Assembly (NCBI GenBank): GCA_030044455.1
Contig: JASHVU010000452.1
Coordinates: 1-6,005 of the forward strand
Reading direction: 5' to 3'
Length of the DNA stretch: 6,005 nucleotides
Source of the DNA: Acidobacteriaceae bacterium
GTDB lineage: Bacteria; Acidobacteriota; Terriglobia; Terriglobales; Acidobacteriaceae
Below are positions 1 to 6,005 of the stretch, one piece after another. Under the pieces are notes generated by a model, which searched no databases, was not told where the DNA came from, and worked only from the letters and a program-made list of their open reading frames with translations. The position numbers and the translations under genes are program-made. Numbering within the stretch: position 1 is the stretch's first letter; every line of letters begins with the position of its first letter.

Positions 1-1908
1 CTTCACAACGCAACCGGTCAAAGCGTGAAGGGGGTGGTATCGGGTTCCGCTGCTGGAGTGAAGTTTGAGCAACCGGTCGAACTGGCGGCCAACGAAACTC
101 GCACCGTGGCATTCGCGCCCGAGCAGTTTCCGCAACTGCGCGTTCGCGATCCGAAAGTCTGGTGGCCCTGGCAAATGGGTGACCCGCATCTCGAGCGCGT
201 AACAGTAAGCTTTTCCACGGAGGGCCAGGTTAGCGACGAACGCAGCGTGGACTTTGGCATCAGAGAGATTACATCCGAGCTTACTGCCAACGGAAGCCGC
301 TTGTTCCGAGTCAACGGTAAGCGAATTCTGATTCGCGGCGGCGGATGGTCGCAAGACATGCTGCTGCGCACCGATGAGAAGCGGCTGCTCGATCAGTTTC
401 GGCTGGTTCGCGATCTGGGGCTGAACACCATTCGTCTTGAAGGCAAGCTCGATACTGAAGAGTTCTTTCACCAGGCCGATGAGCAGGGCGTGCTGGTATT
501 GCTGGGCTGGTGCTGCTGCGACCATTGGGAACACTGGCGCGACTGGACCCCCGAGGATCTGGAGATTGCAAAGGCATCGTTGCGATCGCAGATGCTGCGC
601 CTGCGCCAGCACGCGAGCCTTTTGGTTTGGTTGAACGGCAGCGACAATCCACCACCCGCCAACGTTGAGAAAGCTTATTTGCAGGTTGAGGACGACACGC
701 ATTGGCCCAACCCAATCTTGTCGTCGGCATCGGCCACGCCTACCACTGTCACGGGTGAGAGTGGCGTAAAGATGACGGGGCCGTATGATTACGTTGAGCC
801 GAGCTATTGGTACGTGGGAACCCACTATGGCGGCGCAGTCGGATTCAATACTGAAACCAGCCCCGGACCGGCCATTCCGTCGCTGGCAAGCCGGAAGAAA
901 TTTCTTCCCGACCCCGAGGCGTGGCCGCCATCAGCCAACTGGACCTACCACAATGGCGGTGGCGAATTCACCAACCTGAAAGTATTTGGCGACGCCATGG
1001 AGGCAATTTACGCAAAGCCCAATTCGGCTGCCGACTTTGAGCGCATGGCGCAAACCATGGAGTACGACTCGGAACGCGCCATGTTTGAGGCGTATTCGAA
1101 AAACAAGTACACATCGACAGGCGTTATCCAGTGGATGCTGAACAACGCGTGGCCTTCGATGATCTGGCATCTCTACGATTACAATCTTGACGCCGGAGGC
1201 GGATACTTCGGAGCCAAAAAGGCGTGCGAACCGCTGCACATTCAATACTCATACGACGATCGCTCAATTGTGGTGGTGAACAGCACCTACAAGCCCGCCA
1301 CAGGGCTCGTTGCCTCGGTTATCGTACGCGGCCTCAAATGGAATGAGTTGTTCCGTTCCGAGAGCACCGTCAACGCACAGGCCGACAGCGCGCAGCGCGC
1401 ATTCGAAATTCCCGACCGACTCTTCTCGAGCGCCGAGAGGATCTTCTTTATCGATCTCACTCTGAAGGATTCGTCGGGGCGGCTGTTGAGCAGAAACTTC
1501 TATTGGGTGCCTGGCACGCTGACAACGTTTGATTGGGAAAGAACCGAGTACACTCATACTCCGGCAGAACGATATGAGGATTTAACGGCACTGACCAGCC
1601 TGCCGGCAGCCACCGTCGCTGCCCGTGCTGAGGTCGCCAATACGCCGAATGGCCGCAGAATCACACTGCATCTCGAGAACACCGCATCAGGACTTGCGTT
1701 CCAGGTGAATGCAGCGGTGCGGACCGCGAAAGGCGATCTGGTTGCGCCGGTCTTCTGGTCAGACAACTGGATTGAGCTGGGACCCGGAGAACAAGAAGCG
1801 CTCACCGCGCTTCTGCCCGACGACGCCCCGGCCTCGCCGGTAGTGAACATTGAGGGCTGGAATGTGGCTGCGATAAGCGTTACGCCAACCGCGGCGAATG
1901 CCCGTTAG
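1..1908 (+). CDS. GH2 exo-beta-D-glucosaminidase-like glycoside hydrolase (5' truncated)
   Basis: The reading frame is open from the window edge, giving 635 visible residues. By comparison with CsxA-type enzymes about 250 N-terminal residues are missing, presumably signal peptide and sugar-binding domain, so the GTG at 25 is not the start. Domains seen: Ig-like sandwich (about 1-100, with WWP at 54-56), TIM barrel (about 102-410) and two C-terminal beta domains (about 410-635). The acid/base position reads Gly-Ser-Asp (Asp215, bases 643-645). This is the Ser-Asp signature of the exo-glucosaminidase subgroup, where other GH2 enzymes have Asn-Glu. The nucleophile is Glu285 in FNTETSPGP (853-855). 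Glu147 in NTIRLEG (439-441) corresponds, from memory, to CsxA Glu394 near the substrate amino group. Expected role: release of glucosamine from the non-reducing end of chitosan oligomers, extracytoplasmic. Family is very likely and substrate likely. An oddity is Cys-Cys-Cys at 511-519, where CsxA has Glu-Cys-Cys. Confidence 0.9.
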   Translation, partial: LHNATGQSVKGVVSGSAAGVKFEQPVELAANETRTVAFAPEQFPQLRVRDPKVWWPWQMGDPHLERVTVSFSTEGQVSDERSVDFGIREITSELTANGSRLFRVNGKRILIRGGGWSQDMLLRTDEKRLLDQFRLVRDLGLNTIRLEGKLDTEEFFHQADEQGVLVLLGWCCCDHWEHWRDWTPEDLEIAKASLRSQMLRLRQHASLLVWLNGSDNPPPANVEKAYLQVEDDTHWPNPILSSASATPTTVTGESGVKMTGPYDYVEPSYWYVGTHYGGAVGFNTETSPGPAIPSLASRKKFLPDPEAWPPSANWTYHNGGGEFTNLKVFGDAMEAIYAKPNSAADFERMAQTMEYDSERAMFEAYSKNKYTSTGVIQWMLNNAWPSMIWHLYDYNLDAGGGYFGAKKACEPLHIQYSYDDRSIVVVNSTYKPATGLVASVIVRGLKWNELFRSESTVNAQADSAQRAFEIPDRLFSSAERIFFIDLTLKDSSGRLLSRNFYWVPGTLTTFDWERTEYTHTPAERYEDLTALTSLPAATVAARAEVANTPNGRRITLHLENTASGLAFQVNAAVRTAKGDLVAPVFWSDNWIELGPGEQEALTALLPDDAPASPVVNIEGWNVAAISVTPTAANAR

Positions 1909-1944
1909 TTTCCCGCGTGCAGTTTGCCGAATTAATTGCTGGTC
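1909..1944. other. Short convergent intergenic gap without a clear terminator
   Basis: The 36 bases between the stop codons of the convergent GH2 and GH92 genes contain an AATTAATT palindrome but no GC-rich stem followed by a T-run on either strand. Transcription from the two sides probably overlaps here or ends inside the opposing gene, which is an inference. Confidence 0.5.
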
Positions 1945-4251
1945 TCATCGAAACGATGGCGGCCTGTCTCCCTTGGCGGTTCCGCGCTGAGTATCCGGTT
2001 GCGGCTGGTTGCTGAACACCAGGCGGTTTTCGCCTGCATGCAGCTTGGCCAGCGGCAGCCAGTCGCTCGGATAACTTGCGCCGTTCAGCGTCACATTGTG
2101 AACGTAGACGCCTTCGCCTTTGCGGTCGATAACCAGAGTTCGATTACCCGCGAGTCTAAGCGTCGCCTTGTCGAACAACGGCGTGCCCAACACCACGCCG
2201 GCTACGCCCGGCTCCGCTGGATACATTCCAAGCGCATCCCAGACATACACACCCGATGTCGCTCCAAGATCGTCATTGCCGGGTATTCCATCGGGCGCAG
2301 CCTTGAACGTTTCGTTGCCGATGCGCGTCACCACTTCCTGCGTCTTCCATGGCTGGCCCGCAAAAACGTAAACGTACGGAACAACAAAATCCGGTTCGTT
2401 TTCGATGTTGTAGCAGGGCTCGGCCCAGCAGCGAAGTTTCTTGAAGAATCTGTCGAGCCGAGGAATCACCACGTCTGGTCCGCCCATCGCGGTAAACAAC
2501 GCAGGGTAGTCAAAGGGAATCATGAAGCTGTACTGCCAAGTATTCCCTTCCTCGAATCCCTGCTGATCGATCGCATCTGGATTATTATGACGCCTGGGCA
2601 TCGACGTTTCAGGATCGAATCCTACCAGCCAACTGCCATCGCTCAACCGAGGGCGAATCCACTTCGTATCGGGATCCACCAGATTTTTCCATCCCTGCGA
2701 CAATTGCAGAAAGCGGTTGGCCTCGCCGGTATGCCCCAATGCGCGGGCGAACTGCGCGGCTGCAAAGTCGTCGCTGTCGTACTCAAGCGTGCGCGATGCC
2801 GAGATGTCGTCCTTTTCGGCAGGTACATATCCAAGAGTGATATAGTCCGCAAGGAATGGGCGCTCCTTGTTGTCGTTTGTCTCCGTCGCTGCACGCACCA
2901 TGTACTTCAGAGCCGTCTGCGTATCAAAACTCTGCGCGCCGAACGCATAGGAAGACGCGATAACGGCTGCGGGAGAGTCGCCGCCCATCACATAGGTAAC
3001 GTCGTTGGCCGCTTCCCAGCGTGGCAGCTGCCCGCCCTGCTCCGCATCGTTGACCAGCGATTGCAGCATGTCGCTCTGACGCTGCGGCTCAAACAGCGCC
3101 TGCAACTGCACGGTGTTGCGATAAATATCCCAATCAGAGAAATTCGCGTATTGCGCCTTTTGATTTCCCGCAACGTTGTGCACCTGCTTGTCGAACCCCA
3201 TGTAACGTCCGTCGGCATCGCTGAAGGTAGTGGGCGAAAGAAACGAGTGATAAGCACCGGTGTAGAATTTCGTCCGCTGCTCTTCGCTTCCTCCCTCTAC
3301 TCGAAAACGGCCAAGCAGCTGCGACCACGCCTGTCGTGCCTTTGCGCGCACTCCTTCAAAATCCCACCCAGCAATGTCGTGATCGAGATTTTTGTGCGCC
3401 CCAGCTGCGTCGACGAATGAAACAGCGGCTTTCAGTTCGATTTGGCGTTGGTCCCCGAAGTCGAGCCACACCCCTGAATGTTTGCCTCTTGCTTCTTTTC
3501 CGCTGCCGGTAACTGAGCCGTCTTGCCAAAGCACTGCATTCTTGAATGGCTTATTGAATTTGCCGGCACCGTAAATGGTGTAGTGTGAATTGGTGCCGCA
3601 AAAATGTCCTGCGCGGGAGTACGTTTCGTAGCTGTCTCGTCGGCTGAGCGTGATGCCGTTGCCATCTTCAACCGCGCCAGGCTGCGCAGAAGCGGTCTCT
3701 CTTATGTTTGCGCTCGATCCGGCGTTGACGAGCAACCGTGCCGGCACTCCTGCCGGAAAAGTGAACCGCGCGATGCCCGCACGCTCTGTAACAGTAATTT
3801 CTACCTTCACGCCATTCGCCAGCGTTACGGCGTAATAGCCTGGATGGGTCTCCTCCTGCGCATGATCGAATGCGACGGCATATTGCGTAATGTCGGCTCC
3901 GGGGCTGGCCACAAGTTCGCCGGCAATAGGAAGCACCGCAAAGTCGCCGTAAAGCGGGCAACCCGCTCCGCTGATGTGCGTCAGACTGAAGCCGAGAATC
4001 GACTTTTCGGCCGCAATACCGGGATGCGCCGCTTGCGAATACTCATACCAGGCGCTGGTGTTGGTGTCGGGACTCCACTGAATCATGCCGAAGGGAAGCG
4101 TTGCTCCCGGAAAAGTGTTTCCTCCGCCGGCAGTGCCGATAAGTGTGTTGACTGAATCGTAAGGGCTCTTCGCCGTCTGCGCACCCATCAGAGCGGCGAC
4201 CATCATCACCCCAACCAGGGCGCCCGCTCGCATCAACTTTCCGGAACTCAT
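1945..4251 (-). CDS. Secreted GH92 alpha-mannosidase (exo-acting, calcium-dependent family)
   Basis: A complete 768-residue protein, the normal length for GH92. The ATG at 4251 is chosen because GGGAG lies 5 bases upstream and it gives a clean signal peptide (hydrophobic residues 9-23, cleavage near 24-27). The longer frame from a TTG at 4314 would overlap the stop codon of the upstream gene and hide the signal. Family motifs run in order: VNTLIGTAGGGNTFPGA near the mature N-terminus, LTHISGAGCPLYGDF, NFSDWDIYRNTVQLQ, LPRWEAANDVTYVMGGD, EEGNTWQYSF, NIENEPDF, FAGQPWKTQ and GNDDLGATSGVYVWDALGMYP. Glu568 (2548-2550) fits the catalytic acid and Asp661 in GNDD (2269-2271) a catalytic base position. 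Expected reaction: inverting release of terminal alpha-mannose from glycans, periplasmic or extracellular. The linkage preferred is uncertain, because the pair before Asn-Glu-Pro is Ile-Glu rather than the His-Glu I associate with alpha-1,2 enzymes. The last 20 or so residues are a polar, Arg/Pro-rich tail. Probably co-transcribed with the upstream GH74-like gene. Confidence 0.93.
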   Translation of the reverse strand: MSSGKLMRAGALVGVMMVAALMGAQTAKSPYDSVNTLIGTAGGGNTFPGATLPFGMIQWSPDTNTSAWYEYSQAAHPGIAAEKSILGFSLTHISGAGCPLYGDFAVLPIAGELVASPGADITQYAVAFDHAQEETHPGYYAVTLANGVKVEITVTERAGIARFTFPAGVPARLLVNAGSSANIRETASAQPGAVEDGNGITLSRRDSYETYSRAGHFCGTNSHYTIYGAGKFNKPFKNAVLWQDGSVTGSGKEARGKHSGVWLDFGDQRQIELKAAVSFVDAAGAHKNLDHDIAGWDFEGVRAKARQAWSQLLGRFRVEGGSEEQRTKFYTGAYHSFLSPTTFSDADGRYMGFDKQVHNVAGNQKAQYANFSDWDIYRNTVQLQALFEPQRQSDMLQSLVNDAEQGGQLPRWEAANDVTYVMGGDSPAAVIASSYAFGAQSFDTQTALKYMVRAATETNDNKERPFLADYITLGYVPAEKDDISASRTLEYDSDDFAAAQFARALGHTGEANRFLQLSQGWKNLVDPDTKWIRPRLSDGSWLVGFDPETSMPRRHNNPDAIDQQGFEEGNTWQYSFMIPFDYPALFTAMGGPDVVIPRLDRFFKKLRCWAEPCYNIENEPDFVVPYVYVFAGQPWKTQEVVTRIGNETFKAAPDGIPGNDDLGATSGVYVWDALGMYPAEPGVAGVVLGTPLFDKATLRLAGNRTLVIDRKGEGVYVHNVTLNGASYPSDWLPLAKLHAGENRLVFSNQPQPDTQRGTAKGDRPPSFR

Positions 4252-4256
4252 GAATT

Positions 4257-4262
4257 CTCCCT
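4257..4262 (-). promoter_or_regulatory. Ribosome binding site of the GH92 gene
   Basis: On the minus strand AGGGAG precedes the ATG at 4251 by a 5-base spacer (AATTC). It is the only Shine-Dalgarno-like purine block close to a candidate start, and it decides the start in favour of the signal-peptide form. Confidence 0.7.
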
Positions 4263-4284
4263 TTCCCGATACAGCTATCTTATG

Positions 4285-4303
4285 TTCCCCGCGTACCGCG
4301 GAA
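4285..4303 (-). other. Small intergenic hairpin between the GH74-like and GH92 genes
   Basis: CCGCG (4289-4293) and CGCGG (4297-4301) pair around a 3-base loop. An alternative pairing adds TTCC/GGAA with a two-base bulge. On the minus strand no T-run follows, so this is not a standard rho-independent terminator. It could attenuate readthrough or stabilise mRNA ends, or be chance in GC-rich DNA. No convincing -10/-35 pair was seen in the 59-base gap, which favours co-transcription of the two genes. Confidence 0.3.
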
Positions 4304-4310
4304 CGACTGC

Positions 4311-6005
4311 TCAATTCACCGTGAGCGTAAGTGTGCCGGTCTGCTGCAGGCTACCTGAGGTTGCCGTCACAGTCACCGTTGCCTGCACTGGTTGAATCTG
4401 CTGACTCGTTGAGGATCCACCTCCACAGCCTGAAGCCGGTGCGAACCCGGCAAACGTCAACACCACGAATAGCACAGCCCCAATAAAACTTCTTCTCTTC
4501 AAACCCAGCAAGAACATGGTTGCGGCTAACGCCGCTTCAGGTATGATTGGTGCGGAGCGGCGCTCGATTGCACCGACGCTTGAACTGGCCGCGACCGTCA
4601 ATTGCGTCGAAGACGCACCGCCCGATGGCGTAACTTGCTGCGGATTGAAAGTGCACGAAGCGCCCGACGGAAGCCCCGAACAAGCGAAACTAACGGCGGA
4701 ATTAAATCCGTTTGCCGGCGTGACGGTGACTGTTACATTTCCCTGGCTGCCCGACTGGATGATGAGCGATGCCGGGGAGATGCCCATGGTGAAGCTCGGC
4801 GGAGGCAGATTGATGGTGAAGGCAGCCGAGCCGACACTGCTGTTTGTATCGCCCGAGGCCGCAGCGATGGCCTGGATGGTTTCAGTGGTGGATACGTTGA
4901 TGGAATTGGAATATTGCGTTGAGCTCGTAGTCGGCGCGCTTCCGTCCGTCGTGTAGTAAATTAATGCGTTCGAAGTCGTATCGCGTATGGTTACCGTCTG
5001 CGCCGAAGTGAACGTTCCGCCGTTGGGATTGAATGTTGGAGTCATCGTCTGCGGTTGCGTCACATGAATGGTATAGGTCGCCGAGCTCACGCTGCTGAGC
5101 GAGTAACCACTGGCGGCAACAAGGGCGTTAATGGTCTCCGATCCTGACGAGACGGCAATTGCACCGCCATACAAATAGGAATTAGTGGTGGGCGTGCTTC
5201 CGTCAATCGTGTAGTAGATTGTGGCATTCGGAGCTGAGTTACTCAATGTAACTGCCTGTGCGGACGTGTAAGTTCCGGCGACAGGAGAAAATGCGGGAGC
5301 CGATGCCTGCGGATCGTTGGCGTTGTATTGAACGTAGTAGAAGCTATTGCCGCTGAAGCCAACATAGACCATGCCAAACATGTCCCAGCTTGCCGCCATG
5401 TCGTAGGGAATGTCGAAGATACCGTAGGGGTAATAAGAAACCCTGTTAAAGGTAGTTCCTCCATCTATCGATTGAAAGATACCCCACTTAGGATCGCCCG
5501 CCAACAGTCCGTAGACATAGATCGCCGGATAACTTTGCCCCGGCGCGGCCTTCCCCAAAGCTACTTGCCATGCATAAGTAAAGGCGGAGCTTTTAGTAAA
5601 CGAGTTACCCGCATCCGTAGTGTGGAAGAGTCCGTGACTATGGGCTCCACTCCAGCCATCCACAAGCCACATATCGCCTGAGACATTTGGATTCGCAGCC
5701 ATTCGTCCCCAATGCGTATATGCAGGAATCTGGCTGGTCCCCGCAGTCTCTGCCCAGGTAACTCCTCCATCCGTACTCTTCCAGAACCCGCCATTGCTTG
5801 ATGTGCTGCCGTAGGTCGTCTTCAGGTAAAAGGTCCCCGGCGTGATTGGATCGGCGATGAGCTGGTGCTCAGCGAGGACATAAATCCAGTCGCCCATCTG
5901 GGCAGGAAGAAACGTATAGCTCGAATTTGTCCCACACTCAGTGGCCGTGGAGGCGCCTGAGATGTTGTTGAAGGACTGCGTCTGAGTCCAGGTTGCGCCG
6001 CCGTC
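4311..6005 (-). CDS. GH74/xyloglucanase-like beta-propeller protein with CHB_HEX repeats, Ig-like domain and C-terminal membrane module (5' truncated)
   Basis: The frame is open to the window edge, so the internal ATG at 5897 is not the start. 564 residues are visible. Residues 1 to about 226 are the end of an Asp-box propeller. Boxes seen are DGGATW (1-6), STDGGVTW (77-84), TTDAGNSF and SIDGGTTF, with the GH74-typical stretch GKAAPGQSYPAIYV between the last two. Then come two CHB_HEX_C-type repeats (about 237-314 and 321-399, each with IYYT.DGS.PTT), an Ig-like domain (404-481, Cys442 and Cys451 in the usual CSGLPSGASC setting), and a hydrophobic tail ending in Thr/Val-rich strands. GH74 enzymes cleave beta-1,4-glucan backbones, especially xyloglucan. 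The catalytic Asp residues should lie upstream of the window, so activity cannot be judged. The final propeller blade lacks the usual GDPRVYGRVYVGTNGRG-type ending, so the protein is a divergent member. It lies 59 bases upstream of the GH92 gene. Confidence 0.8.
   Translation of the reverse strand, partial: DGGATWTQTQSFNNISGASTATECGTNSSYTFLPAQMGDWIYVLAEHQLIADPITPGTFYLKTTYGSTSSNGGFWKSTDGGVTWAETAGTSQIPAYTHWGRMAANPNVSGDMWLVDGWSGAHSHGLFHTTDAGNSFTKSSAFTYAWQVALGKAAPGQSYPAIYVYGLLAGDPKWGIFQSIDGGTTFNRVSYYPYGIFDIPYDMAASWDMFGMVYVGFSGNSFYYVQYNANDPQASAPAFSPVAGTYTSAQAVTLSNSAPNATIYYTIDGSTPTTNSYLYGGAIAVSSGSETINALVAASGYSLSSVSSATYTIHVTQPQTMTPTFNPNGGTFTSAQTVTIRDTTSNALIYYTTDGSAPTTSSTQYSNSINVSTTETIQAIAAASGDTNSSVGSAAFTINLPPPSFTMGISPASLIIQSGSQGNVTVTVTPANGFNSAVSFACSGLPSGASCTFNPQQVTPSGGASSTQLTVAASSSVGAIERRSAPIIPEAALAATMFLLGLKRRSFIGAVLFVVLTFAGFAPASGCGGGSSTSQQIQPVQATVTVTATSGSLQQTGTLTLTVN
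4314..4541 (-). other. C-terminal membrane-anchor/lipobox-like module of the GH74-like protein
   Basis: Residues 489-564 of the visible protein. A short hydrophobic stretch (about 491-502) leads to Lys-Arg-Arg (503-505), then a longer hydrophobic stretch (507-522), then Ala-Ser-Gly-Cys-Gly-Gly-Gly with Cys527 at bases 4425-4427. A polar Ser/Gln linker follows, and the protein ends in Thr/Val-rich strands (TVTVTATSG, then TGTLTLTVN). From KRR to the Cys it looks like a lipoprotein signal peptide placed inside the protein. Similar tails are, from memory, common on large secreted acidobacterial proteins. A role in surface anchoring or sorting is inferred. Confidence 0.55.
4809..5045 (-). repeat. 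CHB_HEX_C-type domain repeat, copy 2
   Basis: This segment encodes residues about 321-399, starting PTFNPNGGTFTSAQTVTI and containing IYYTTDGSAPTTSST. It is joined to copy 1 by a short HVTQPQTM linker. The two copies share a 25-base block at DNA level (4938-4962 and 5196-5220, 22 of 25 bases the same), which points to an internal duplication. Confidence 0.75.
5064..5297 (-). repeat. CHB_HEX_C-type domain repeat, copy 1
   Basis: This segment encodes residues about 237-314 of the GH74-like protein, starting PAFSPVAGTYTSAQAVTL and containing IYYTIDGSTPTTNS. It aligns with copy 2 over its whole length. These modules, named after the chitobiase/beta-hexosaminidase C-terminus, are small beta-sandwiches used as linkers or accessory domains in secreted bacterial proteins. 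They do not by themselves show chitin binding. Confidence 0.75.

Noticed and set aside
25..27. GTG start for the GH2 gene
   Set aside because: The frame is open to base 1, and the fold requires about 250 more residues upstream, so this is an internal Val codon.
1925..1940. AATTAATT palindrome between the convergent genes as a terminator
   Set aside because: There is no stem of useful length or GC content and no adjacent T-run on either strand.
1936..3420. Long plus-strand open frame (494 codons) antisense to the GH92 gene
   Set aside because: Its codons are in exact register with the GH92 codons on the other strand, so the openness follows from the GH92 codon use. The product is Arg/Val/His-rich with no recognisable domain, while GH92 motifs are unmistakable on the minus strand.
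4270..4280. Possible -10 element (TAAGAT on the minus strand) before the GH92 gene
   Set aside because: It has only four matches to TATAAT and no -35 hexamer at a suitable distance. The short gap fits co-transcription better.
4252..4314. N-terminal extension of the GH92 protein from a TTG at 4314
   Set aside because: It would overlap the stop codon of the upstream gene and bury the signal peptide, and it ignores the well-placed ribosome binding site before the ATG at 4251.
4516..4956. Plus-strand open frames opposite the GH74-like gene (4516-4956, 4602-4922)
   Set aside because: They are antisense shadows of the Ig-like and CHB_HEX coding region with no ribosome binding site or domain signal.
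5895..5897. ATG start for the GH74-like gene
   Set aside because: The frame continues to the window edge and encodes an Asp-box remnant (DGGATW), so the propeller clearly extends upstream.

Overview
The window carries three large genes, all apparently for secreted or surface carbohydrate-active enzymes. No RNA gene, mobile element, CRISPR array or regulator was seen. The moderately GC-rich sequence is consistent with a soil Acidobacteriota (Terriglobia/Granulicella-like). The main clue is the C-terminal cell-surface module of the third gene: Ig-like domain, basic-hinged hydrophobic segments, Gly-Cys-Gly-Gly-Gly, then Thr/Val-rich strands. I associate that pattern with this phylum from memory. 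The taxonomic call is an inference, not a match.

Layout. Bases 1-1908 (+) hold the C-terminal two thirds or so of a GH2 enzyme of the exo-beta-D-glucosaminidase (CsxA-like) type; its 5' end lies outside the window. It converges, across a 36-base gap with no convincing terminator, on a complete GH92 alpha-mannosidase gene (1945-4251, -). That gene has a signal peptide and a good ribosome binding site. A 59-base gap with a small hairpin separates it from the gene upstream on the same strand (4311-6005 and beyond, -). This third gene encodes the last part of a GH74/xyloglucanase-like beta-propeller, then two chitobiase/hexosaminidase C-terminal (CHB_HEX_C-type) repeats, an Ig-like domain and an unusual membrane-anchor-like tail.

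Function. The GH74-like and GH92 genes are probably co-transcribed, with the GH74-like gene first. The GH2 gene is transcribed towards them from its own promoter, which is not in view. Together the set suggests trimming of complex polysaccharide debris: glucosamine from chitosan-type oligomers, mannose from mannan or mannoprotein glycans, and beta-glucan backbones such as xyloglucan. Fungal necromass or plant-cell-wall litter would fit. This is an inference from families, since no transporter or regulator is visible to define the substrate.

The best leads are the C-terminal module of the third protein, where a lipobox-bearing hydrophobic segment appears to be inserted inside an Ig-like fold, and active-site-region deviations in the GH2 and GH92 enzymes.
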